From assembly GCF_000262715.1 (NCBI RefSeq), contig NC_017924.1, forward strand, positions 372,001-436,000: 64,000 nucleotides of DNA. The letters are read 5' to 3'. Positions 50,204 through 58,555 of the stretch are shown piece after piece. How positions within the stretch are numbered: the stretch's first letter is position 1; the number at the start of each line of letters is the position of its first letter. The notes under the pieces are model-generated. The model had not been told where the DNA came from. It saw only the letters and a list, made by a program, of their open reading frames with translations, and ran no database searches. Made by a program: the position numbers and the translations under genes. Source of the stretch: Blattabacterium sp. (Blaberus giganteus) (lineage in GTDB: Bacteria; Bacteroidota; Bacteroidia; Flavobacteriales; Blattabacteriaceae).

Positions 50204-51824
50204 ATATAGAAGAATTCTGATAATCTATAGACATTTGTATAAAATTAGTAAATAAAGGATGTGGATTTGTTACTGTACTTTGATATTCTGGATGATATTG
50301 AACAGCCAAGAAAAAAATATGATTTTCTAATTCTAATGCTTCTACTAAACCTGTATCTGGATTTATTCCAACAATCTTCATTCCAGCATTAGAAAAATAT
50401 TCTAAATAATCATTATTAAATTCATATCTATGACGATGTCTCTCAAAAATTTCTTTTTGACCTCCATAAATAGAAAATATTTTAGATCCTTCTGTAAGAG
50501 TACATTTCCAATTTCCTAAACGCATTGTCCCTCCTATGTGAGTTAATTTTTTTTGTTTATCCATTAAACTTATTACTGGATGAGATGTATTTGGATTTGT
50601 CTCATAACTTTCTGCTTTTTTAAATCCTAATACATTTCTAGCAAATTCTATTACGGCAATTTGCATTCCAAGACATATCCCAAAAAATGGAATTCTATTT
50701 TCTCTTGCATACTTTACTGCAAGTATTTTTCCTTCTATTCCCCTATTACCAAACCCTGGAGCTACTAAAATTCCTGAAATTCCTTCAAAATCTTTTTTTA
50801 TATTTTTTTCCTTAATCATCTCTGAATAAATCCATTTTATATCCACATCCGTATTATTTTCTGTTCCTGCATGAATTAAAGCTTCTGTAATTGACTTATA
50901 AGAATCATGTAAAGAAACATATTTTCCAACCAATGCAATTTTAGTTTTATATTTTGGATTTTTATATTTTTTTATAAAAGTTCTCCATTTTTTTAAATTC
51001 GGAATAGTAATAGAAGATAAGTTTAAATGATTTAACACAACTTCATCAAAATTTTGTAAGTGTAATAAACAAGGAATTTCATATATTATTTTAGTATCAA
51101 TTGATTCAATAACATGTTTTGGTTTCACATTACAAAATAATGCTAACTTTTTTCTAATATTATCAGATATATGTTTTTCTGTTCTACACACTATAATATC
51201 TGCTTGTATCCCATTTTCCATTAAATTTCTGACAGAATGTTGCGTTGGTTTTGTTTTTATTTCTCCAGTAACCGCAATGTGTGGAAGCAATGTCAAATGA
51301 ATAACCAATCCATTAAATCTTCCTAATTCCCACTTTAATTGACGAACGGATTCAACATATGGCAAACTTTCTATATCTCCTACAGTCCCACCTATTTCAG
51401 TAATAACAATATCATAATTTCTGGATCTTCCAAGAATTTTAATACGTCTTTTAATCTCATTAGTAATATGAGGGATTACTTGTACTGTCTGTCCTAAATA
51501 GGATCCTTTTCTTTCATTATCTATCACTGTTTTATATATTAAACCTGATGTTACGTTATTTTCCTTAGTTGTAGATTGATTCAAAAATCGTTCATAATGT
51601 CCTAGATCCAAATCTGTTTCTGCTCCATCTTTAGTCACAAAACATTCCCCATGTTCATAAGGATTTAAAGTTCCTGGATCTATATTAAAATAAGGATCTA
51701 ATTTTAATATAGAAACTTTATAACCTCTAGCTTTTAACAACATCCCTAATGAAGCTGAAACAATTCCTTTTCCCAAAGAAGAAGTGACCCCACCTGTAAC
51801 AAAAACATATTTTGTTTCCATCAA
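50193..51824 (-). CDS. pyrG: CTP synthase
   Basis: PyrG aminates UTP to CTP using glutamine. The 543-residue protein has the synthetase domain with YVFVTGGVTSSLGKGIVSAS and PYFNIDPGTLNPYEHGECFV, and a C-terminal class I glutamine amidotransferase domain with GICLGMQ (nucleophile Cys) and the QYHPE catalytic His-Glu. Length and motifs are complete. It overlaps the yidC start by 11 bases and is divergent from the SRP RNA. Confidence 0.97.
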   Translation of the reverse strand: MMETKYVFVTGGVTSSLGKGIVSASLGMLLKARGYKVSILKLDPYFNIDPGTLNPYEHGECFVTKDGAETDLDLGHYERFLNQSTTKENNVTSGLIYKTVIDNERKGSYLGQTVQVIPHITNEIKRRIKILGRSRNYDIVITEIGGTVGDIESLPYVESVRQLKWELGRFNGLVIHLTLLPHIAVTGEIKTKPTQHSVRNLMENGIQADIIVCRTEKHISDNIRKKLALFCNVKPKHVIESIDTKIIYEIPCLLHLQNFDEVVLNHLNLSSITIPNLKKWRTFIKKYKNPKYKTKIALVGKYVSLHDSYKSITEALIHAGTENNTDVDIKWIYSEMIKEKNIKKDFEGISGILVAPGFGNRGIEGKILAVKYARENRIPFFGICLGMQIAVIEFARNVLGFKKAESYETNPNTSHPVISLMDKQKKLTHIGGTMRLGNWKCTLTEGSKIFSIYGGQKEIFERHRHRYEFNNDYLEYFSNAGMKIVGINPDTGLVEALELENHIFFLAVQYHPEYQSTVTNPHPLFTNFIQMSIDYQNSSIYEG

Positions 51825-51917
51825 AATAAAATAAAAAAATTCAACAGATTAAAATTATATTCTGATCTTTTGATTTTTTTATTTTTATCTTATTTATCTT
51901 ATAGAATTTATAGAGAT

Positions 51918-51939
51918 TTCTCATTTTTTTGAATGAGAA
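51918..51939. repeat. 8-base-arm inverted repeat upstream of the SRP RNA
   Basis: TTCTCATT (51918-51925) pairs with AATGAGAA (51932-51939) around a 6-base loop. A long T-run follows at about 51947-51956 on the plus strand, giving it terminator form. No plus-strand gene lies immediately upstream, so its role is unclear; on the minus strand it would fall in the pyrG leader. Confidence 0.45.
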
Positions 51940-51955
51940 TTTATGATTTTTTTTT

Positions 51956-51963
51956 TATATTTA
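51956..51963 (+). promoter_or_regulatory. Possible -7 element of the SRP RNA gene
   Basis: TATATTTA differs from TAnnTTTG only in its last base and ends about eight bases before the predicted RNA 5' end. No clear -33 element at normal spacing. Confidence 0.25.
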
Positions 51964-51971
51964 CCAAACTT

Positions 51972-52071
51972 GGAGCAAGTCCTACACAATCAGCTCCCTG
52001 TAAATCTTCCAGGGTGGGAACACAGCAAAAGAAATCAGGTAGTAGCGATGTGATGTAGTTAAGCTTGCTCC
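51972..52071 (+). ncRNA. ffs: Signal recognition particle RNA (4.5S, small bacterial type)
   Basis: The ends pair: GGAGCAAG (51972-51979) with CTTGCTCC (52064-52071), and inside these, CCTACA pairs with TGTAG. The apical domain IV is recognisable. A GGAA tetraloop (52017-52020) closes a GTG/CAC stem, followed by the conserved AGCA (52024-52027) of the Ffh-binding asymmetric loop. The conserved GCGATGTGATGTAG lies on the 3' side. About 100 bases fits a small bacterial SRP RNA. It is the RNA partner of Ffh, whose gene is not in this window. Confidence 0.85.
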
Positions 52072-52079
52072 TTTCATGT

Positions 52080-52087
52080 TAAGTTTG
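52080..52087 (+). promoter_or_regulatory. Putative -7 element for clpX
   Basis: TAAGTTTG matches TAnnTTTG exactly, 41 bases before the clpX ATG and just after the SRP RNA. A true Shine-Dalgarno AGGAG follows at 52121-52125, which is unusual for this window and supports the clpX start. Confidence 0.4.
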
Positions 52088-52128
52088 TTTAAGTTAGTGC
52101 TAGAATAAAAAAATGAAAATAGGAGTTT

Positions 52129-53352
52129 ATGGAATATTCGTTAAAATGTAATTTCTGTGGAAGAAACAAAAATGATATCGCCTTTCTTATATCAGGAATT
52201 AACGGACATATTTGTAATTATTGCATAGAAAAAACTTATTCTATAATTCATAAAAAATTTATTATAAAAAATACTAACGAAAAATATAAAAAAGATAATA
52301 AAAACTTTGAAGAAATCAAAAAACCCAAAGAAATAAAATCTTTTCTGGATAAATATGTTGTGGGACAAAACGAAGCAAAAAAAATTATATCCGTAGCTGT
52401 TTACAATCATTATAAACGTATTCAACAATATAAAGATTGTAATAAAAAAAATATAGAAATCGAAAAATCCAATGTATTATTGATTGGAGAAACTGGAACA
52501 GGAAAAACTTTGTTAGCAAAAAGTATATCAAAACTTCTAAAAGTTCCTTTTGCTATAGCCGATGCTACTTCACTAACTGAAGCAGGTTATGTAGGTGAAG
52601 ATGTAGAATCTATTTTAACAAAATTATTACAATCTGTTAATTATGATATTAGTTCTGCTGAAAAAGGAATTATTTTTTTAGACGAAATAGATAAAATTTC
52701 TAGAAAGAGTAATAACCCTTCTATTACTAGAGATGTATCTGGAGAAGGAGTACAGCAAGCGTTATTAAAAATATTGGAAGGATCCGTGATCCATGTTCCT
52801 CCACAAGGAGGAAGAAAACATCCAGATCAAAAAATGATACAAATGAACACTGAAAATATACTATTTATAGCTGGAGGAACATTTGATGGAATCGAAAAAA
52901 TTATTTCTGATAGAATAGAAGAAATGTCTATTGGCTTCATCACTCATGTCTATCAAAAGAAAAAAAACAGCAAAAAAAATTATCTAAAAAATATTATTTC
53001 TGAAGATTTAAAAAAATTTGGATTAATTCCTGAAATTATAGGTAGATTTCCTATTGTTACTTACTTAAATCCATTAAATAAAAATATGTTAAAAAAAATT
53101 TTATTGGAACCAGAAAATGCTTTAATAAAACAATATCAAAAATTATTTGATATGGATCACATATCTTTAAATGTTACAGATGAAGCGTTAAATATTATAG
53201 TAGACAAAACTTTTCAACTTGGGTTAGGTGCTAGAGGATTACGAACATTTTGTGAAAAAATATTTTTAGATTATATGTTTGATATAGAAAACGTTCGATC
53301 TATACTAAATATAGATAAAGATATTGTAATACAAAAACTATCTTGTTCTTAA
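52129..53352 (+). CDS. clpX: ATP-dependent protease ATP-binding subunit ClpX
   Basis: ClpX unfolds substrates for the ClpP peptidase. The 407-residue protein has the N-terminal zinc domain with Cys7, 10, 29 and 32, then an AAA+ domain with Walker A GETGTGKT (120-127), Walker B IIFLDEIDK, the pore loop GYVGEDVE and sensor-2 LGARGLRTFCE. A Lys-rich linker follows the zinc domain. clpP is not adjacent. A clear AGGAG ribosome-binding site sits at normal distance. It converges on obgE with two bases between stops. Confidence 0.96.
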   Translation: MEYSLKCNFCGRNKNDIAFLISGINGHICNYCIEKTYSIIHKKFIIKNTNEKYKKDNKNFEEIKKPKEIKSFLDKYVVGQNEAKKIISVAVYNHYKRIQQYKDCNKKNIEIEKSNVLLIGETGTGKTLLAKSISKLLKVPFAIADATSLTEAGYVGEDVESILTKLLQSVNYDISSAEKGIIFLDEIDKISRKSNNPSITRDVSGEGVQQALLKILEGSVIHVPPQGGRKHPDQKMIQMNTENILFIAGGTFDGIEKIISDRIEEMSIGFITHVYQKKKNSKKNYLKNIISEDLKKFGLIPEIIGRFPIVTYLNPLNKNMLKKILLEPENALIKQYQKLFDMDHISLNVTDEALNIIVDKTFQLGLGARGLRTFCEKIFLDYMFDIENVRSILNIDKDIVIQKLSCS

Positions 53353-53354
53353 TC

Positions 53355-54347
53355 TTACTTACTCTTAGTTAATTTCCATAATGTTTTTATTAATTTTGAT
53401 AATCCCTCTTTTGTAAAAGAAGAAATGAAAATAATGTTTTCTTCTAATTTTGAAAAAAATTCTTTTATTTTTTTTTTCTTTTCATCATTAATCAAATCTG
53501 ATTTAGATATAGCTAATAAACGTTTTTTTTTTAAAAGATTTAAATTAAATTTTTTTAATTCATTTAACAAAATGAAATATTCTTTTTTTTTATCACTTGT
53601 ATCTGAAGATATTAAAAATAACAAAACAGAATTTCGTTCTACATGTCTTAAAAAATAATGACCAAGACCTTTTCCCTCAGATGCTTTCTCTATAATTCCA
53701 GGAATATCAGCTACTAAAAAAGAATTAAAATCTTCTACATTTACTACACCTATTTGTGGAGTTTTAGTTGTAAAAGCAAAATTACCTATTTTAGGTTTTG
53801 CTTTTGTAATTGTAGAAAGTAAAGTAGATTTACCACTATTAGGAAAACCTATAAATCCTACATCTGCTAAAATTTTTAATTCTAAAAAAACCCAATTTCC
53901 TTTTGTTTTAATTCCCGATTGTGTATAATGATAAGATTGATCAGTAAAATTTTTAAAAGAAGCATTTCCTTTTCCTCCTTTTCCTCCTTTAAATAAAACT
54001 TTTTTTTGAAAATCTTTGGTTATTTCCATTATAATATTTTTTCTTTCATCTTTTACTACAGTTCCTATAGGTACTTCTATTAATAAATCTTTTCCATTGG
54101 CTCCAGTTATATTGTTCCTCTTTCCTGGAAATCCGGCCTTAGCTATCCAATGTTTATGATATCTTAAATGTAAAAAATTATGAATATGAGAATTTCCTTG
54201 AATAAGAATATCACCTCCTTTTCCTCCTACTCCTCCATCAGGTTTTCCTATAGAGACATATTTATCTCTATAAAAATGAATGCATCCAGTTCCTCCATCT
54301 CCACTTTTACAATAAATCTTGATAAAATCAATAAAACAGTTTTTCAT
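53355..54347 (-). CDS. obgE: GTPase Obg
   Basis: Obg is a ribosome-associated GTPase involved in 50S maturation. The 330-residue protein has the Gly-rich Obg fold (GKPDGGVGGKGGDILIQGN, FKGGKGGKGNASFK) and a G domain with GFPNSGKSTLLS (near residue 167), DIPGIIEKASEGKGLG and the G4-like KSDL. The variable C-terminal OCT domain is absent. It follows adk by nine bases; adk-obgE is a common Bacteroidetes pair. Confidence 0.95.
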   Translation of the reverse strand: MKNCFIDFIKIYCKSGDGGTGCIHFYRDKYVSIGKPDGGVGGKGGDILIQGNSHIHNFLHLRYHKHWIAKAGFPGKRNNITGANGKDLLIEVPIGTVVKDERKNIIMEITKDFQKKVLFKGGKGGKGNASFKNFTDQSYHYTQSGIKTKGNWVFLELKILADVGFIGFPNSGKSTLLSTITKAKPKIGNFAFTTKTPQIGVVNVEDFNSFLVADIPGIIEKASEGKGLGHYFLRHVERNSVLLFLISSDTSDKKKEYFILLNELKKFNLNLLKKKRLLAISKSDLINDEKKKKIKEFFSKLEENIIFISSFTKEGLSKLIKTLWKLTKSK

Positions 54348-54356
54348 ATTATTTTT

Positions 54357-54935
54357 TTAAGACAGATTCATAATTTTTTTTTCTATAAAAATAGAAATTT
54401 TTTTCACAGATAAAGAAGCGTTTAATTTTATTATACTATTTTTCCATTTTTGATTATTCCATATTAGAGAAGTTTCTTTATCATATTCTCTTATTCTTCT
54501 TTGAACTGTAATAATATCTGTATCATCATTACGATGACTTGTTTCCCCCCTCTTTAATAATCTATTTATTATCAATTTTTTTTGAATAAAAAAATAGAAA
54601 ATTATATTAATTTTACCTAGACAAAATTTTGTTAATACTTCTTCTAAAGAAAAAATTTGATTTTTGGTTCTAGGATATCCGTCATAAATAATTCCTTTAG
54701 CCTTAAAATGTTTTTGAATTTCCATGTTTAACATATTTGTAGTAATTATATCAGGAACCAATATTCCTTGATTTATATAACAACTAGCTAATTTTCCTAG
54801 ATTAGTTTTTCTTTTAATGTGATCTCTAAATATCATTCCAGTAGATAGGTGTATGAAACCAAATTTATTTGATATGATTTTAGCTTGAGTTCCTTTTCCA
54901 CAACCTGGTGGTCCAAACAATATAATATGTATCAT
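54357..54935 (-). CDS. adk: Adenylate kinase
   Basis: Adk interconverts AMP, ADP and ATP. The start at 54935 (MIHIILFGPPGCGKGTQ) is preferred to 54965 because it begins the family; length is 192. The P-loop is GPPGCGKGT (8-16), the AMP-binding helices carry HLSTGMIFRDHI and GYPRTKNQ, and LLKRGETSHRNDDT forms part of the LID. It is the short-LID type without a zinc site. In relatives I recall hpt just upstream; the 158-base spacer to lpdA holds no recognisable gene. Confidence 0.94.
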   Translation of the reverse strand: MIHIILFGPPGCGKGTQAKIISNKFGFIHLSTGMIFRDHIKRKTNLGKLASCYINQGILVPDIITTNMLNMEIQKHFKAKGIIYDGYPRTKNQIFSLEEVLTKFCLGKINIIFYFFIQKKLIINRLLKRGETSHRNDDTDIITVQRRIREYDKETSLIWNNQKWKNSIIKLNASLSVKKISIFIEKKIMNLS

Positions 54936-55093
54936 AAAACAATAAAAATTATGAATTTCATGCAAAAAAAAATACAGTAGATAAAATTATCTAGATATAA
55001 TAAATAAAAAAGAAGTTTTATATTATCCGTACTAAGTCCACAATATTTGTGAAAATATAGAATAGAAGAAGTGTAGTTTATACTTAATTATAC

Positions 55094-56494
55094 TTATAAA
55101 TGAATAGCTTTACCATAAGCATTAGCTATAGATTCTATAATGGATTCACTTAATGAAGGATGAGGATGTATGCTTCCCAAAACCTCATGGCTGGTTGCTT
55201 CTAATTTTCTGGCTACTACTACTTCTGGAATCAAATCTGTGACATGATTTCCTATCATATGACATCCTAACCATTCATCATATTTATCATCAAAAATAAC
55301 TTTTACGAAACCATCAGTATTTTCATCAGAAATAGCTCTACCTAGAGCATTAAAAGGGAATTTAGCTACTTTTACATGAAATCCTTTTTCTTTAGATTCT
55401 TTTTCCGTATAACCTACTGAAGCTATTTCAGGATCCGATCTAACACATTTTGGAACGTTATTGTAATCTATTTTTTGACAATTTAAACCTTTTATATTTT
55501 CAATGCAATTTATTGCCTCATATGAAGCAACATGAGCCAAAGATGGAGTTTTAATTACGTCTCCAATAGCATAATATCCATTTATATTTGTACGATAATT
55601 TTCATCTACAACTACAAATCCTTTTTCTGTTTGAACCCCTATTTCTTTCAATCCAATATGTTTAATATTAGGAACTACTCCTATTGCATATAGAATCATT
55701 TCTGCTTTTAAAATAATATTTTTTAATGATGATGTTTTAATCTCAACCATGACTTCATTATTTTCATTATTATAAGTGATTTGATTTATGTTAGAAGACA
55801 CATAGTTTTTAATTCCTATTTTATCAAAATAATATTTCAAATAATCAGATATATCATCATCTCCATTAGGATATAATTTAGAACAAACTTCTATAACAGT
55901 AACTTTTGTTCCCATAGAATGATAAAAATAAGCAAACTCCAATCCTATAGAACCAGAGCCTATAATTATCATTTTTTTTGGTAATGAAGATAAGGATAGG
56001 GCATCCTTATATGTTATAATTTTTTTTCGATCATATTGAATGTTTGCATTCATTTTAGGAATGGCGCCAGTAGCAATAATAATATGTGAAGCAGAATATT
56101 CTCCTATGCTTCTTTCATTCTGAAAAATTTCTATTTTCTTTCTTTTTTTTAATAGTGCATTTCCATAAATAATATGAATTCCATTTTTTTTCATTAAAAA
56201 CAAAACTCCTTTTTTTATTTTATCTACGATTTTTCTACTTTTATAAAGAATTTTAGAATAATTTATTTCAATATCTTCATTTTTTATTCCGAATAATTCT
56301 CCATTTTTCTTTATAGATTGCAAAATTTTCGCACTATTTAAAAGTGATTTTGTAGGAATACATCCCCAATTCAAACAGACACCTCCAACAGATTCTTTTT
56401 CTACTACAGCTGTTTTCATTCCAAGTTGTGCTGCGCGTATAGCAGCTATATAACCTCCAGGGCCACTTCCTAAAATAATAACATCAAAACGCAT
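55094..56494 (-). CDS. lpdA: Dihydrolipoyl dehydrogenase (E3)
   Basis: E3 reoxidises dihydrolipoamide of the 2-oxoacid dehydrogenase complexes and/or glycine cleavage, making NADH. The 466-residue flavoprotein has FAD motif GSGPGGYIAA, redox-active Cys40/Cys45 in CLNWGC, NAD motif GSGSIGLEFAY, and the second FAD segment GYYAIGDV. The active-site base His445 and Glu450 are in HPHPSLSE. All are intact. It is apparently monocistronic, divergent from tal. Confidence 0.96.
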   Translation of the reverse strand: MRFDVIILGSGPGGYIAAIRAAQLGMKTAVVEKESVGGVCLNWGCIPTKSLLNSAKILQSIKKNGELFGIKNEDIEINYSKILYKSRKIVDKIKKGVLFLMKKNGIHIIYGNALLKKRKKIEIFQNERSIGEYSASHIIIATGAIPKMNANIQYDRKKIITYKDALSLSSLPKKMIIIGSGSIGLEFAYFYHSMGTKVTVIEVCSKLYPNGDDDISDYLKYYFDKIGIKNYVSSNINQITYNNENNEVMVEIKTSSLKNIILKAEMILYAIGVVPNIKHIGLKEIGVQTEKGFVVVDENYRTNINGYYAIGDVIKTPSLAHVASYEAINCIENIKGLNCQKIDYNNVPKCVRSDPEIASVGYTEKESKEKGFHVKVAKFPFNALGRAISDENTDGFVKVIFDDKYDEWLGCHMIGNHVTDLIPEVVVARKLEATSHEVLGSIHPHPSLSESIIESIANAYGKAIHL

Positions 56495-56593
56495 AATCGT
56501 AATATAAACAAATAAATAAATTTACAGATTTTTCTGTTTAATATTAATTTCACATACAAAAGAAAAATAATAAAAAGATTCCATTTATTTTGT

Positions 56594-56611
56594 TATGTAA
56601 CATATGTAACA
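56594..56611. repeat. Two tandem copies of TATGTAACA upstream of tal
   Basis: Two 9-base copies lie head to tail, just upstream of a -7-like element. With a preceding T/G they also form overlapping inverted TGTTA...TAACA half-sites, the same half-site as in the palindrome before icd. Suggestive of a regulator site; unproven. Confidence 0.45.
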
Positions 56612-56622
56612 AATAAATATTA

Positions 56623-56630
56623 TAAATTTG
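56623..56630 (+). promoter_or_regulatory. Putative -7 element of tal
   Basis: TAAATTTG matches TAnnTTTG exactly, 22 bases before the tal ATG. No TTTG at the usual -33 spacing. Confidence 0.4.
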
Positions 56631-56652
56631 TTTGTAAAAGTAAAAAATAAAT

Positions 56653-57315
56653 ATGAAGTTTTTCATAGACACAGCTAATTTAAAAGAAATTGATGAAGCA
56701 AGGTCGTTAGGAATGTTAGATGGAGTGACAACAAATCCATCTTTGATGTCAAAAGAATCTGTATCAAATCAAAAAGAAATTCAAAAACATTATATATCCA
56801 TATGCGAACGTTTAAAAAACAATGAAAATCTAAGTGCAGAAGTCATCAATACTAATTACATTGACATGATTCAAGAAGGTGAAAAACTTGCACTTTTACA
56901 TCCAAGAATTGTAGTAAAAATTCCTATGACTAAAAATGGAATTAAAGCTATTAAATATTTTTCTAATAAAAAAATTAAAACAAATTGCACTCTCATTTTT
57001 TCTATAGGACAAGCAATCTTAGCAGCTAAGGCTGGAGCTTATTATGTTTCCCCATTTTTAGGAAGATTAGATGATCTATCTTATAATGGATTAAATTTAA
57101 TACAAGAAATAAAAAATGTGTATGAAAACTATCATTTTGATACCAAAATATTGGCTGCTTCTATTCGTCATCCCTTACACATTATAGAATGTTCTAAAAT
57201 CGGTGTACATGCTATAACCTCTCCCATAAGTGTTATTTATTCATTATTTTATCATCCACTAACTGATATAGGATTAGAAAAATTTATAAAAGATTTTCAG
57301 AAAAAAATAAGATAA
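56653..57315 (+). CDS. tal: Transaldolase, short TalC/fructose-6-phosphate aldolase-like type
   Basis: Transaldolase moves a dihydroxyacetone unit between sugar phosphates in the non-oxidative pentose phosphate pathway. The 220-residue protein begins MKFFIDTANLKEIDEA and has GVTTNPSLMSKE, the Schiff-base Lys89 in VVKIPMT and AGAYYVSPFLGRLDD, and it ends in a normal helix. The short form usually has transaldolase activity in this phylum. Its stop abuts the rpoZ stop (57315/57316) with no spacer. Confidence 0.92.
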   Translation: MKFFIDTANLKEIDEARSLGMLDGVTTNPSLMSKESVSNQKEIQKHYISICERLKNNENLSAEVINTNYIDMIQEGEKLALLHPRIVVKIPMTKNGIKAIKYFSNKKIKTNCTLIFSIGQAILAAKAGAYYVSPFLGRLDDLSYNGLNLIQEIKNVYENYHFDTKILAASIRHPLHIIECSKIGVHAITSPISVIYSLFYHPLTDIGLEKFIKDFQKKIR

Positions 57316-57636
57316 TTATATTTTTATTTTCCCATTTAATAAATATCGAATAGAAATAGATGTAGATTTTGGTAATTTCTCATAGAATTTTGATAATTCA
57401 ATTTGTTCTTTGTTTTCAAAAATTTCTTCTAAATTATTTTTGTTTATAAAATTGAATTCTTCCAATTTAGTATCTAAATCTTCCTTAATTTGATTGTTTA
57501 TTTCTTTACTTATTTTTTCTAATATACATATAGTTTCATATATATTTCTTTTAGATTTTTTTTCTAACGAAACACGATCTATAGTTTCTGTATTTATTGG
57601 AGCATTAATATCTTTTAAGAAATTAATAAGGGTCAT
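57316..57636 (-). CDS. rpoZ: RNA polymerase omega subunit, Bacteroidetes type
   Basis: A 106-residue protein that matches the Bacteroidetes omega family in its core: NIYETICILEKISKEINNQI, LDTKLEEFNF, LEEIFENKEQIELSKFYE and LPKSTSISIRYLLNGKI. Omega supports assembly of the beta-prime subunit. The N-terminus and the RANQ-like helix have drifted (EKISKEIN here). In Flavobacteriia the gene follows bamD; here a bamD remnant lies six bases upstream, which corroborates the call. coaBC, normally next, is absent. Confidence 0.8.
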   Translation of the reverse strand: MTLINFLKDINAPINTETIDRVSLEKKSKRNIYETICILEKISKEINNQIKEDLDTKLEEFNFINKNNLEEIFENKEQIELSKFYEKLPKSTSISIRYLLNGKIKI

Positions 57637-57642
57637 ATTGTT

Positions 57643-57990
57643 TTAATTTTTTACATTAGAAGAATACGGAAAATTTTTCATGTATTTTTCATATTTAAAA
57701 AATCCTTTTTTTATCAATTTTATATTAGGATACGAGAATTTTATACATAACTTTTTCTTTTAAAAAAAAACTTTTTGTAAAATCATGAATAAAATCCTGA
57801 AAATAAATTTGCATATTTATGTATACATTATAATATAATTAGCAATATAATAATTTTTTTCTATCAGGATTTTTTTTCATAAAATTTATTGAGTTTATTT
57901 GCAACATTAGTTTTTGTTTGATCTAAATTAAAATTAAAAAGATACAAGGATTATTTTTTTTCTGAAAAAAGAAAAGATTCTTTAAAAAAG
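57643..57990 (-). pseudogene. bamD: Decayed remnant of bamD (outer-membrane assembly lipoprotein)
   Basis: No open frame spans this 398-base spacer, but three frames carry successive pieces of a BamD C-terminal half. 57926-57867 reads LDQTKTNVANKLNKFYEKK, like the family LDQTDTYKAIDKLQ region. 57838-57728 includes QIYFQDFIHDF and KEKVMYKILVS, like FDNFIADF...KEDALYYKF. 57705-57643 reads GFFKYEKYMKNFPYSS before TAA. A KESFL piece near 57985-57969 extends it upstream. The pieces are in family order, in three phases, with stops between. dapA and rpoZ flank bamD in free-living relatives, as here. The N-terminal half and lipoprotein signal are gone. Confidence 0.8.
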
Positions 57991-58034
57991 AAACAAAAAA
58001 TAACATTGCTATTAGATAGAAAAAATGATTTTAA

Positions 58035-58544
58035 TCAAAATTTTTTATTTTTATGAAAATTTTTGATATCTCTATCAAATAAATACAAACCTCCTTTATC
58101 TTCTCCTATTAATTTGATTTTATCTAAAATCATTTTACTTAAAGCTTCTTCCTCTATTTGTTCTTCTACATACCATTGAAGAAAACTATATGTGAAATAA
58201 TCTTTCTCTTGAAAAGAAATTTCTACCAAATAATTTATTTCTTTAGAAATTTTTTTCTCATGTTCAAATAATTTCATAAACAATTCTTTTAGAGATACAC
58301 ATGTTATATTTATAATTGAGATATTATTATTGTATGAAACTACATTTCCACCCCTTTTATTAATATATCTAATTAATTTCAACATATGTATTCTTTCTTC
58401 GTTTGAATGATCATATAAAAATTCACATATCCCTTCATAACCTTTTCTTTCTACCCAAGATGCCATAGATAAATACAATTGAGAAGATTCTGATTCTCTA
58501 TTTAGTTGTTTAATTAATTCTGTTTGTATTTTTTCACTGAGCAT
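58035..58544 (-). CDS. ftnA: Ferritin, bacterial non-heme type
   Basis: Ferritin oxidises and stores iron in a 24-subunit shell. The 169-residue protein has ferroxidase ligands Glu17, Glu50 and His53 (NEERIHM), and EEQIEEE in the fourth helix. No heme-binding Met of bacterioferritin is evident. It lies 11 bases downstream of dapA, so may be cotranscribed, and is followed by the decayed bamD. Iron storage in a reduced endosymbiont suggests a need to buffer iron. Confidence 0.93.
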   Translation of the reverse strand: MLSEKIQTELIKQLNRESESSQLYLSMASWVERKGYEGICEFLYDHSNEERIHMLKLIRYINKRGGNVVSYNNNISIINITCVSLKELFMKLFEHEKKISKEINYLVEISFQEKDYFTYSFLQWYVEEQIEEEALSKMILDKIKLIGEDKGGLYLFDRDIKNFHKNKKF

Positions 58545-58555
58545 ATTTTTATAAT

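Noticed and set aside
54936..55093. Possible hpt remnant between adk and lpdA
   Set aside because: A short NIVDLVRII-like string in one frame recalls the Hpt C-terminus, but the match is too short and isolated to support a pseudogene.
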